From Bin107 sp965221655 (lineage in GTDB: Bacteria > UBA8248), in the NCBI GenBank assembly GCA_965221655.1, contig OZ244906.1, positions 1,984,001 through 2,048,000 of the forward strand: a stretch of 64,000 nt of DNA, in the 5' to 3' direction. Shown piece by piece: positions 26,538 to 35,518 of this stretch. The translations under genes were made by a program, and so were the position numbers. A model generated the notes under the pieces. The model had not been told where the DNA came from. It ran no database searches and saw only the letters and a list, made by a program, of their open reading frames with translations. Positions within the stretch are counted from its first letter, which is position 1, and every line of letters starts with the position of its first letter.

Positions 26538-28559
26538 TCATGCGTCCAGCGGGGAGAGAGTGACTTCCTCTCCTTCCCCCAGGGCGAGAATGGCCATGCC
26601 CGGTGCGTCGAGACCCAGTGCGCCCGCGGGCAAGGCGGCGTCCTCTTGCGTCCACGCGCGCAGGGGAGCCTCGCGGTTGCCGCGCAACTCGACCAGACTC
26701 GCCCGGCCGAGACCGCGCTCGGCGAGCGTCGTGGGGTGCGCGTAGCACCAGCGGCGCGAACCCGCACGGGGCGCCTCGTTCATGCGCACGACCGTGAGGG
26801 GATTCCTCCCCGCGCGGGCGGAGCGGCGGCAAAGGCTCGTCTCCTCCTCGTCCACGACGCCCCCGCGCACGACGACGCCGTAGTCCCTCCGCGCCCCCTC
26901 CGTGCTCACGTAGCCCGCGCGCACGTCGGCGAGAACCGCCGCCGGGCTTCGCTCGAGCGGGTCGCCGAAACCGCCCCCGCCCGAGGTCTCCACCACCAGG
27001 ACGTCGCCCCTGCGCATGGGAAAACCCGCCGCCTTGCCGGGGGTTTCAGAAGGTGCGAGGGTCTCCCCGCTCCTGCGCACGACGAAGCGGTTCGGCTTTC
27101 CCGGCCCGCCTCCCAGAACGCCGAAAGGGGGAATTACGTTCTTGTCCGAAGAAATCGACAAGAGCGCCTCTTCGGCCAACACCTCCACCTCGCGCCGCAG
27201 ACCCAGCCCGCCCCTTCTTGCGCCGGCTCCGCCGGAATCCGGGCGCAGGCACAGCGCGCGCACGCGCAGGGGCTGGCCCTGCTCGATGACCTCGACGGAT
27301 TGAATCGAGGCGAAATCCCCCTCGGTGAAATTGCGTGTGGCGTTGTTGCCGTCGCCCTCGGCGAAACCGCCCGTGCCGCCTGCCGGAAACTCGTAGAACA
27401 AAAACGGCGCGCCGCTTTGCGCATCGTTGCCGCCGACGTAGACGTGGTTCGAGGTGCCCTTGAGGTCGCCCGTCACGGCGTGGGGGGCGAAGGGCGCCGT
27501 CGCACCGATGAGGGCGGAGACGACGGCGTGGCTCACCTCCATCGAGCCCGCGCAGCTGGCGGGGTAGCGCGCAGAGAGCAGCGAACCCGGCTCGACTTCG
27601 ATGCGCAGCGGGCGAAAAGCGCCCTGGTTTATCGCACCCGTGGGGTCGAAGAACGCCTTGATGACGCTGAAGGCGGCGGAGGGCGCCATGGCCGGCCCGA
27701 CGTTGTAAGCGCCTTTGGTCTGCGCGTCGGTGCCGCGGAAATCGACCACCATGCCCTCGCCCACCTTTTCGACCCGCACGCGGATGCGTATCGGGTCGAG
27801 CGAGTGGCCGTCGTGATCCATGAAATGCTCGTAGGTGGACTCTCCCTCGGGCAGGGCGGCGATTCTGCGCCGCATGGACGCCTCGGCCCTGTCGAGCAGG
27901 CGATCCTTCGCGGCGAGAATGACGCCCCAGCCGTATTTGTGCGCCAACTCCTCAAGGCGCCTGTGGGCGGTGTGGCACGTGGCGAGCATGGCGAAGAAAT
28001 CCCCGCGCCGCTCCTCGGGAACCCGCATGTTGTGCAGCAAAAGGGCGAGCAGCCCCTCGTCGAGTTTTCCGCGCTCGATGATCCGCAGGATGGGGATGCG
28101 CACCCCGTCGTGGAAAATCTCGGTGTTCTTGCCCGAGATGCTCCCCGGCGTCGTGCCGCCTACGTCGCCCCAGTGCGCGCGCACGACGGGGTAGACGGCC
28201 ATGTGCGCCCCACCGAAGAGGGGGGCGATCATCGCCACGTCGTTCAGGTGCGTCCCGCCCGTGTAGGGGTCGTTGTGCAGGAACACGTCGCCCGGGGCTA
28301 CGTCTTCCCCGAAGCGTTCGCGCATCTGCGCGACCTCCATGGGCACGGGGAAGATGTGGACGGGATTGTCCTCCGCCATGGCGACGAGGCGGCCTTCGCC
28401 GTCCACGAGGACGCACGAGAAGTCGTGCCCCTCGTAGATGATGGACGAATACGCCGTGCGCACCATGTTCGCCCGCATCTCGCGGACGACGGCCACGAAG
28501 GACTCGTTGATGACCTCAAGCGATATGGGGTCGACTTCGCAGCTGGCTTCGGGGTTCAT
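26538..28559 (-). CDS. Hydantoinase/oxoprolinase family protein, subunit B, with C-terminal extension (cluster 1)
   Basis: 673 residues. The HyuB core is complete, from DPISLEVINESFVAVVREMRANMVRTAYSSIIYEGHDFSC at the N terminus to SGGGGFGDPLERSPAAVLADVRAGYVS near residue 530. About 90-100 residues follow that normal HyuB proteins lack; they read WCYAHPTTLAERGLGRASLVELRG and so on, with the rhythm of a double-psi-barrel-type domain. The ATG at 28559 fits the family start. A possible -10 box TAGAAT lies at 28591-28596. First gene of the minus-strand operon that continues into hyuA, LLM and ligase genes. Confidence 0.85.
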   Translation of the reverse strand: MNPEASCEVDPISLEVINESFVAVVREMRANMVRTAYSSIIYEGHDFSCVLVDGEGRLVAMAEDNPVHIFPVPMEVAQMRERFGEDVAPGDVFLHNDPYTGGTHLNDVAMIAPLFGGAHMAVYPVVRAHWGDVGGTTPGSISGKNTEIFHDGVRIPILRIIERGKLDEGLLALLLHNMRVPEERRGDFFAMLATCHTAHRRLEELAHKYGWGVILAAKDRLLDRAEASMRRRIAALPEGESTYEHFMDHDGHSLDPIRIRVRVEKVGEGMVVDFRGTDAQTKGAYNVGPAMAPSAAFSVIKAFFDPTGAINQGAFRPLRIEVEPGSLLSARYPASCAGSMEVSHAVVSALIGATAPFAPHAVTGDLKGTSNHVYVGGNDAQSGAPFLFYEFPAGGTGGFAEGDGNNATRNFTEGDFASIQSVEVIEQGQPLRVRALCLRPDSGGAGARRGGLGLRREVEVLAEEALLSISSDKNVIPPFGVLGGGPGKPNRFVVRRSGETLAPSETPGKAAGFPMRRGDVLVVETSGGGGFGDPLERSPAAVLADVRAGYVSTEGARRDYGVVVRGGVVDEEETSLCRRSARAGRNPLTVVRMNEAPRAGSRRWCYAHPTTLAERGLGRASLVELRGNREAPLRAWTQEDAALPAGALGLDAPGMAILALGEGEEVTLSPLDA

Positions 28560-28729
28560 GCGCTTCCCGTTCGTGTGAATGGACGCGGGCATTCTAGCCC
28601 GAATCGAGGGGTTTCTTCATCTGCCCCGAGGCGTTGCGCACTTCTCGCGGAATGGCCTTTCACGGCTCCGCCGCCCGAAGGGCTGCGCGCATTTAGCGAA
28701 ACCGCGGGCGGGGCGCCTCCGTGAACCTT

Positions 28730-28738
28730 TGGTATAAT
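28730..28738 (+). promoter_or_regulatory. Extended -10 promoter for the YHS-domain gene
   Basis: A perfect extended -10 element, TG-N-TATAAT, lies about 70 nt before the YHS-domain start. No good -35 box is seen, which is normal for extended -10 promoters. Confidence 0.55.
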
Positions 28739-28807
28739 GGGCGCGCTCGATTCTCCGGGCGAAGCGCACGCCGCCGATTTTCTCGTATGCGGAGGAAGGC
28801 CCGAACC

Positions 28808-29278
28808 ATGCGAAAAACGAACCCGACGCGCAAACGGTGGGCGGTGGTGTGGCTCGCCGCCCTGTTGCTCGCCCTGCCCGGGTCGGCCCAGGCCGTGCCG
28901 CCCGTTTTCTCGACCCTGCTCGGAGGAGCCATTCGGGGATACGACACGGTGGCCTATTTCACCGAAGGCCGCCCCGTAAAGGGCAAGAGCGCCTTCTCGC
29001 ACCGATGGAAAGGCGCCACCTGGTATTTTGCGAGCGCTGAGAGTCGCGACCTTTTTCGCGCCGAGCCCGAAAAATACGCCCCCCGCTACGGCGGCTACTG
29101 CGCCTATGCAGTGAGCCAGGGCTACACCGCGAGCATCGACCCCGACGCCTGGAAAATCGTGGGCGGAAAACTCTATCTGAACTACAGCAAGAGCGTGCAG
29201 GAGCTTTGGGAGAAGGACGCACCCGGCCATATTGCGCGCGCCGATAAGAATTGGCCGCGCGTCCTCAATGCGAAGTGA
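28808..29278 (+). CDS. Secreted YHS-domain protein
   Basis: 156 residues. A basic N terminus and hydrophobic run WAVVWLAALLLALPGSAQA give a Sec signal peptide to about residue 31. The YHS-type domain follows: GYDTVAYFTEGRPVKG, HRWKGATWYFASAESRDLFRAEPEKYAPRYGGYCAYAVSQGY. These small periplasmic proteins are thought to bind metal or haem-related ligands; the function is unsettled. ATG at 28808 follows GGAGGAAGG. Single gene with its own promoter, convergent with phoU. The conserved Tyr-Gly-Gly-Tyr-Cys segment is intact. Confidence 0.85.
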   Translation: MRKTNPTRKRWAVVWLAALLLALPGSAQAVPPVFSTLLGGAIRGYDTVAYFTEGRPVKGKSAFSHRWKGATWYFASAESRDLFRAEPEKYAPRYGGYCAYAVSQGYTASIDPDAWKIVGGKLYLNYSKSVQELWEKDAPGHIARADKNWPRVLNAK

Positions 29279-29449
29279 GGCAGCTTGCCGGAACCTTCGG
29301 CATCGCGGCCGAACACGGCATAGAGCCCGCGCACTACGGACTGGCGAAATAGAAACGGGACTGGCGAGGCGAACCAGAAATCGCCCGGCGGGGAGGCGAT
29401 GCGCCCGTGCGGAGCAATTCCGCACAAAGGGCGAGCGGCCGCCGGCAGG

Positions 29450-30133
29450 CTACTCGAGGTCTTTTCGCGGGTTGTGGCCTTCCACCATGAACAGCACGGC
29501 TTCTGCGATGTTCGTGGCGTGGTCGGCGATGCGCTCAAAATATTTCGAGATGAACGTCAGGCGCGTCGCCCGGCTGATGTTGCGCGGATTGTCGAGCATG
29601 TAGGTGAGCAACTCGCGGAACAACTCCTCGTTCATGTCGTCCACTTCGTCGTCGCTCGCGATGACCTTGCGGCCCAGCACCACATCTTCCTTGATGAAGC
29701 TGTCCAGGCTCTCGCGCAACATGCGGCTCGACGCCTCGGCCATGCGGGGCAGTTCGATATAGGGCTTGAGCGGCGGCTCCTCGTTGAGCTCCAGAACCCT
29801 TTCGCACACGTTGACGGCCAGATCCCCCACCCGCTCGAGATCGGAGGCAATCTTGAGTGCGGTGGTGATAAAGCGCAAATCCACCGACGTGGGCTGGCGC
29901 AGCGCCATCATCTGCAAGCACAAATCGTTTACGTCGACCTCGAGCAGGTTGACCTCCATGTCTTCCTGGCTGACGCCCTGGGCGAGAGCGGAATCGCGCT
30001 TCGTGAGGCTCTCGATGCTCTTCGCCATCATGCGCTCCACCTTGGCGCCCAACTCGAGAATCAGGCGGCGGAGTTCCTGAAGTTCGTTTTCGAATTCCGA
30101 ACTCGTATGCGTTTTTCCGCTTGTGGGAGTCAT
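29450..30133 (-). CDS. phoU: Phosphate signalling protein PhoU
   Basis: 227 residues, two three-helix PhoU domains, each with the metal-binding E/DxxxD pattern: SDLERVGDLAVNV in the first half and SKYFERIADHATNIAEAV in the second. It links the Pst transporter to PhoR and keeps the kinase off when phosphate is plentiful. Last gene of pstSCAB-phoU, 16 nt after pstB. Confidence 0.96.
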   Translation of the reverse strand: MTPTSGKTHTSSEFENELQELRRLILELGAKVERMMAKSIESLTKRDSALAQGVSQEDMEVNLLEVDVNDLCLQMMALRQPTSVDLRFITTALKIASDLERVGDLAVNVCERVLELNEEPPLKPYIELPRMAEASSRMLRESLDSFIKEDVVLGRKVIASDDEVDDMNEELFRELLTYMLDNPRNISRATRLTFISKYFERIADHATNIAEAVLFMVEGHNPRKDLE

Positions 30134-30149
30134 GTATCGCCTCCAGCCC

Positions 30150-30980
30150 CTAGCCGAACCGGCCCGTGATGTAATCCGAGGTCCGCACGTGCATGGGGTT
30201 CATGAATATCTTCTTCGTCTCGCCGTATTCAATCAACCGACCCAGGAACATGAAGGCCGTGTTGTCCGAGACGCGGGCGGCCTGCTGCATGTTGTGCGTA
30301 ACGATGACGATGGAGAAATGCTCCTTGAGTTGGGCGATGAGGTCCTCGATGCGCGCCGTGGCGATGGGGTCGAGCGCCGAGCAGGGCTCGTCCATCAGGA
30401 TGATCTCAGGCTCGGACGCAATCGCACGGGCGATGCACAGGCGCTGCTGCTGCCCGCCCGAGAGGCCGAGCGCGTTGTCCTGGAGGCGGTCGCACACCTC
30501 GTCCCACAGCGCGGCGTCGCGCAGCGAGCGCTCGCACGTCTCCTCCAGTATATGCCTGTCGCGTATTCCGTCCACCCGCAGGGGGTAGACGACGTTCTCG
30601 AATATGGTCATGGGGAAGGGGTTGGGCTTTTGAAAGACCATGCCGAGGCGCTTGCGCAGCTCGATGACCTCGACGCGCGGGTCGTGAATCTCGCTTCCGT
30701 CTATCGATATCGCACCCTCGTGGCGGACGCCGTCGATGAGGTCGTTCATGCGGTTGAGCGCGCGCAGCAGCGTGGACTTGCCGCAACCCGAAGGGCCGAT
30801 GAGGGCGGTGACGAGCTCTTTTTGTATCTTCATGCTGGTGTCGAAAAGAGCCTGCTTCTCGCCGTACCACAGGCTGAAGCTATCGACGTCGATGACGGCA
30901 CCCGAGTCGCTCTCGACGGGATGATAAGCCGTCGCCTCGAATTCGTCCTGTTGTTCGGTCGTTGCCGCGTCGGACACCAT
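30150..30980 (-). CDS. pstB: Phosphate ABC transporter ATP-binding protein PstB
   Basis: 276 residues. PstB hallmarks: WYGEKQALFDTSM, Walker A GPSGCGKST, LRALNRMNDLIDG, signature LSGGQQQR, Walker B IILMDEPCSALDP, and a C-terminal GRLIEYGETKKIFMNP. Drives high-affinity phosphate uptake through PstC/PstA. Lies 15 nt after pstA. Should be induced under phosphate starvation from the Pho box before pstS. Confidence 0.97.
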   Translation of the reverse strand: MVSDAATTEQQDEFEATAYHPVESDSGAVIDVDSFSLWYGEKQALFDTSMKIQKELVTALIGPSGCGKSTLLRALNRMNDLIDGVRHEGAISIDGSEIHDPRVEVIELRKRLGMVFQKPNPFPMTIFENVVYPLRVDGIRDRHILEETCERSLRDAALWDEVCDRLQDNALGLSGGQQQRLCIARAIASEPEIILMDEPCSALDPIATARIEDLIAQLKEHFSIVIVTHNMQQAARVSDNTAFMFLGRLIEYGETKKIFMNPMHVRTSDYITGRFG

Positions 30981-30995
30981 TTCAGCACGTCTCCG

Positions 30996-32789
30996 TTAAA
31001 ATTGGCCTTCCACGAACTTCCGGCGAAGGCGGTTGCGCACCATGATGGCGAAAGCGTTCATCAGGGCGATGATGGCGATGAGCAAAAGCGTCGTCACGAA
31101 AACCATGGGCTTGCCCGCTTCGGAGTTTCGGGACTGAAAGCCCACGTCGTAGATGTGGAAGCCCAGGTGCATGAAGCTGCGTTCGGTATGCAGGAACGGG
31201 AAGAAGCCGTCGAAGGGAAGCTCGGGCGCGAGCTTCACCACCCCCACGAGCATGAGCGGGGCCACCTCGCCCGCCCCGCGCGCCATCGCCAGTATGAGGC
31301 CGGTCATGATGCCCGGCATGGCCTGGGGCAGGACGATGTTGCGGATGGTTTGCCATTTCGACGCCCCGCAAGCGAGCGAGCCCTCCCGCATGGAGCGGGG
31401 GACGGCGGCGAGGGCTTCCTCGGTCGCCACGATGACCACGGGAACCGTGAGGAGCGCCAGCGTCAGCGACGCCCACAGCAGTCCCCCCGTGCCGAAGGTA
31501 GGGTTGGGCAGCCGCTCGGGGTAGAACAACTGGTCGATGCGCACCCCGACGGTGTAGGCGAAAAAGCCCAGACCGAAGACGCCGTAGACAATGGAGGGCA
31601 CGCCCGCCAGGTTGTTCACGCAAATGCGCACGATGGAGACCAGGGTTCCCTGCTTTGCGTACTCGCGCAGGTAGAGGGCCGTCACCACGCCGAAAGGAGC
31701 GACGAAGACGACCATGAGCAGCGTCATGAGCACGGTGCCGAATATGGCGGGCAAGACGCCGCCCTCGGTGTTCGCCTCGCGGGGGTCGTCGGTCAGGAAC
31801 TCTCCCCAGCGGGAGAAGTACACGCGCACCTTGCCCCACGTGGAGAGGCTGTTCGCCGGATAGATGCGCACGAGGTCAGAGAGGCGCAGGGTCTTTTCGC
31901 GGCCGCCGATTTCTCGCAAGACGATGGTGAACTTCGCGTCTTCTTCGTTGATCGCGGCGATGCGGCTCTTGAGGGCCGAGAAGCCCGCCCGCCTCTGCGC
32001 CGTACGGCGCTCGAACTGCTCTTTCTCGGCGCGGTACGCACTGCTCTTCTCGCCGTAGTCCAGCGCGGTGCGGCGAAGGGCGAGCCGGTCCTGCTCGATG
32101 TAGTAGTTGATGGCGCCTATCTCGTCCACCTCTATGGCGCGCACCGCTTCGCGCCGCTCGATGGCCGCATCGTGCGCGGCGGCCATCTCCCCCAGCGACA
32201 CCTCCTCGCCCGGAATGCGGCGCCCATTGAGACGGAGCGTCTGGATGAAGCCGATGAACGGGCCCCACTCCCTGCGCTCGACGAAGAAGATGCCCGGCGG
32301 CGTCTCGACCCCGGCGACCTCGTGTTCCATCGCCCACTTGAAGTCTTCGTTGTAGATGTCGAAGTTGCCCGTGCGGTACAGCGTACGGCTCGCGAAGCCG
32401 TTCGCCTCCGCAACGGCGCGGCGCGACGCCTCGTCGAGCGCTCTCAACTGCTCGGGCGAGAGGCGGAAGGTCTCCGAGCGAAACGGCTCGCCCGCGACGC
32501 GCTTACCGCTCTTGAGGGTCACCACCTCCACCGGACCCGGGTAGAACGTCACGATGCCGTTCCACAAAACCAGCGCGAGAAAGCCGACGATCATCAAAAC
32601 GCCCAGGGCGAGCGCACCACCCAGAAGCCAGATGAAGGGCTCGCCCCTGGCCTTGAAGTCCACCGAAGCGCGCAGAGCGGCTCTGGGAGAGCGGCTCTGC
32701 GCCCCGTTTGCGGGCGCCGCTCCGCCGGGAGGAGGCGGCGCGTTCTCCTCCGGGGCGTTTGCGGGTTTTTTCGGATCCTTGATCTTCAC
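30996..32789 (-). CDS. pstA: Phosphate ABC transporter permease PstA, long form
   Basis: 597 residues, twice the length of E. coli PstA. After a proline-rich cytoplasmic N terminus and one helix near residues 53-76, a periplasmic segment of about 240 residues follows, then the normal permease core with the EAA-type loop SMREGSLACGASKWQTIRNIVLPQAMPGIMTG. Long PstA proteins are known in Pseudomonas and Vibrio. Starts 7 nt after the pstC stop. Confidence 0.95.
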   Translation of the reverse strand: MKIKDPKKPANAPEENAPPPPGGAAPANGAQSRSPRAALRASVDFKARGEPFIWLLGGALALGVLMIVGFLALVLWNGIVTFYPGPVEVVTLKSGKRVAGEPFRSETFRLSPEQLRALDEASRRAVAEANGFASRTLYRTGNFDIYNEDFKWAMEHEVAGVETPPGIFFVERREWGPFIGFIQTLRLNGRRIPGEEVSLGEMAAAHDAAIERREAVRAIEVDEIGAINYYIEQDRLALRRTALDYGEKSSAYRAEKEQFERRTAQRRAGFSALKSRIAAINEEDAKFTIVLREIGGREKTLRLSDLVRIYPANSLSTWGKVRVYFSRWGEFLTDDPREANTEGGVLPAIFGTVLMTLLMVVFVAPFGVVTALYLREYAKQGTLVSIVRICVNNLAGVPSIVYGVFGLGFFAYTVGVRIDQLFYPERLPNPTFGTGGLLWASLTLALLTVPVVIVATEEALAAVPRSMREGSLACGASKWQTIRNIVLPQAMPGIMTGLILAMARGAGEVAPLMLVGVVKLAPELPFDGFFPFLHTERSFMHLGFHIYDVGFQSRNSEAGKPMVFVTTLLLIAIIALMNAFAIMVRNRLRRKFVEGQF

Positions 32790-32796
32790 CTCGTCC

Positions 32797-35433
32797 TCAC
32801 AACTGCGCGGCGCGTTTGCGGAAGCGCAGACGCACGATTTCCGCGACCGTGTTGACCAGGAACGTCATCGCGAACAAAACCAGCGCCGCCAGGAACAGCA
32901 CGCGGTAGAGCGTCCCGTCCTTCACCGCTTCGGGAAGTTCCACGGCAATGTTCGCCGAGAGTGCGCGCAGACCCGAGAAGACGTTCCACTCCAGAACCGG
33001 GGTGTTGCCCGCCGCCATCACCACGATCATCGTTTCGCCCACCGCGCGGCCCATGCCGATCATCACGGCGGCGAAGATTCCGCTGGCCGCCGTCGGCAGG
33101 ATGACCCACAGCGCCGTCTGCCACGGCGTCGCCCCGCAGGCGAGGCTCGCCGCCCGCAGGTGGCCCGGCACGGAAGTGAGGGCATCCTCGGCGATGGTGT
33201 AGATGAGGGGAATGACGGCGAAACCCATCGCGAAGCCCACGACGAGAGCGTTGCGCTGTACGTAGGTGTCGATGACTCCGCCGCGCGCGTCGAAGCCCAG
33301 GGCCGCAAGCGCCAGCGCCGTCGCCCAGCTCAGCAGGGCGGAGGCGACCACCATCGCGCTCCAGCGCGCGAACTCGAAGAAGGCCCCCCGGGTATGCGGC
33401 AGCCACCGCAGCTTTTGCTTCCATTGCTGGCCGAGGAGACGCTCGAACACGTAGGCGACGGCGATGAAGGAGACGGGCAGGAAGATGATGAACAAAAACG
33501 GCGTTGCCAGCCCAATGTCCCCGTTCGCCCAGGCCTTGAAGTCGCCTCCGAAAAGCGCGGACTCGAACGTCGGCCCGAACTGGTAGCCGAGCAGCGGCCC
33601 GAGAATGATCGCCGCGAACACGAGTCCGAGCTTCGGGAATCCCGCGAGAGGGAGAGAGACGCGCGGCGGCATCAACTGCCATAGGTAGGCACTGAGCAGC
33701 AGCAAAAACGGAATCAGCATAAAAGTGAGAATGACCGCGGCTATCCACGTCTCCACCACGGGGGCCAGAATCAGCGCGGCCACGAAGCCGAGCACCACCG
33801 AGGGGAGCGAGGCCATCATCTCCATCGCGGGCTTGACGACGGAGCGCACCGTCGGCCCGATGAACTCGGCGGTGAAGATGGCTCCCAGCACGGCGATGGG
33901 TATGGCGAAAACGAGCGAGTAGACCGTTCCCTTGATGGTTCCGAATATGAGGGGGACGAGAGATATCTTCTCCTCGAACGCATCGTCTCCCGAGGAGGAC
34001 TGCCACGTGAACTCCGGCTTGGGGTAGCCCTCGTACCAAACCTTGCCGAACAGGGTGCGGAACGTCGTCTCGGGGTGTTCGGCCGAGAACTTCCAGAAGT
34101 GCACCGCACCGCTCCCCTCCGCCACGACGATGGCGTCGTCGCGCGGAGACAGGCGAACCACGCGCGCAGCACCCGAGGCGTTCTTCGTCTGGAAGCGCAG
34201 CAGCGTCGAGGCGCTCGTGGAATGGCGCAGCCAAACTTCGCCGCCCGCATCCATCGTGGCGAACATGCGGCTTCTCTGTGAAGTGGAAAAGCCCGCAACC
34301 GCCGCCGCGTGGCCCTCGAGCTCGTGGCCGCGCACCATCACCAGCCCGTCGGTCGTCTCCACCTCGCCCGGCACCCGCGCGCGGAAGAAGATGCGCACCG
34401 AACCCTCGGAGCCGCCCACGACGATGGACTCCTCCCCGATGAGGGTATCGAAGAGCGTGAGCTTCTCCTCTGCGGGGAGGAGGTCGCGCTTCTCCACCAG
34501 GGAGATGGCGTTAAAATTTCTTGCGTCGTAGCGCAGGAGAAAACCTTTCTCCACGCCGACGTAGACCGCATCGGCCTTCTCCGTGAGCAGTATGTCCACG
34601 ATGCGCGCGTGGCGCGGCAGGTCGGGCAGCGCCACGCTCCTCACCGAAGAGGTGGTCGAACCCGTCAGCAGGTTGACCCTGGTTTCCGTGAGGCTCAGGC
34701 GCGCCACGCCCTCGGCGTCCACGGTGGCGAAGGAGATGCTCGGCCTCTCCGGCGTCCCCCCGACCTTGTAGTTAAGCTTGACGATGGCCGTCCCCGGGGG
34801 AGCTACCTGCTGTGGTTCGCGTATCTGCGCTTCCACCCAGATTTTCCGGACCTGCGCGCCCGGAATCCGCGAGAAGACGAAGCGCCCGTCGCTCAGGTCG
34901 CGCTCGTCGATTTTCGTGAGATCCGCGGGTGCGCGCTCCGCAGGGAGTATCTGCGTGCGATAAACGATTTTGGCGAAGCGCACCGTTCCGTCGGCGAAAC
35001 CGAAGGCGAAGTTCCCGCCCCGGAGGGTGCGCGCGAAGGCGGTCGCACGCACACCGCCAAAATCCAGCGCGAGCGGGGCGAGCGGCTTGCCCGTCGATGC
35101 GTGGACGGGCGTGAGCGCACCGTCTTGCGAGATGAGCACGGCGATGGTGTTGTAATCGTCCACCTCGACGCTGAACAGGGGGCTTCGCGAGGAGAGGGCT
35201 ACCCGGAAGCCGCCTGCGCCGGTCACCTTCTCCCCGGCAAACAGCGGCAGGGCCACCGCGACGAGAAAGGCCATGATTCCCAAGACGGCGAGAATCACGA
35301 ACAGCCCGCCGATGGTGATCACCCTGCGGGCAATCCTGTCGAGCACGAGAACGGAGCGCCGCGCGCGCAGGTTGCGCGTGCGCTGCCGGTCGCCTGCGTT
35401 GTCTTCGGGGTGCGAATCTTGCGTGTCGCTCAT
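32797..35433 (-). CDS. pstC: Phosphate ABC transporter permease PstC, long form
   Basis: 878 residues, against about 320 in E. coli. One helix near residues 36-60 is followed by roughly 400 residues of periplasmic, beta-rich sequence with propeller-like repeats (for example VEVDDYNTIAVLISQDGALTPVHASTG), then the permease core starting near IFGTIKGTVYSLVFAIPIAVLGAIFTAEF and ending with the loop RAASLACGATPWQTALWVILPTA. Pairs with the long PstA. I chose ATG at 35433 with AGGAG very close upstream; an ATG 57 nt earlier is possible. Confidence 0.95.
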   Translation of the reverse strand: MSDTQDSHPEDNAGDRQRTRNLRARRSVLVLDRIARRVITIGGLFVILAVLGIMAFLVAVALPLFAGEKVTGAGGFRVALSSRSPLFSVEVDDYNTIAVLISQDGALTPVHASTGKPLAPLALDFGGVRATAFARTLRGGNFAFGFADGTVRFAKIVYRTQILPAERAPADLTKIDERDLSDGRFVFSRIPGAQVRKIWVEAQIREPQQVAPPGTAIVKLNYKVGGTPERPSISFATVDAEGVARLSLTETRVNLLTGSTTSSVRSVALPDLPRHARIVDILLTEKADAVYVGVEKGFLLRYDARNFNAISLVEKRDLLPAEEKLTLFDTLIGEESIVVGGSEGSVRIFFRARVPGEVETTDGLVMVRGHELEGHAAAVAGFSTSQRSRMFATMDAGGEVWLRHSTSASTLLRFQTKNASGAARVVRLSPRDDAIVVAEGSGAVHFWKFSAEHPETTFRTLFGKVWYEGYPKPEFTWQSSSGDDAFEEKISLVPLIFGTIKGTVYSLVFAIPIAVLGAIFTAEFIGPTVRSVVKPAMEMMASLPSVVLGFVAALILAPVVETWIAAVILTFMLIPFLLLLSAYLWQLMPPRVSLPLAGFPKLGLVFAAIILGPLLGYQFGPTFESALFGGDFKAWANGDIGLATPFLFIIFLPVSFIAVAYVFERLLGQQWKQKLRWLPHTRGAFFEFARWSAMVVASALLSWATALALAALGFDARGGVIDTYVQRNALVVGFAMGFAVIPLIYTIAEDALTSVPGHLRAASLACGATPWQTALWVILPTAASGIFAAVMIGMGRAVGETMIVVMAAGNTPVLEWNVFSGLRALSANIAVELPEAVKDGTLYRVLFLAALVLFAMTFLVNTVAEIVRLRFRKRAAQL

Positions 35434-35518
35434 GGCTCCTGATTTTCTCGGTATGAAAGCTCGAGGCCGGGGACGGCGCATCCGCCGCACCCGGCCGCCT
35501 CGCCGTGCGTGATGCGAA

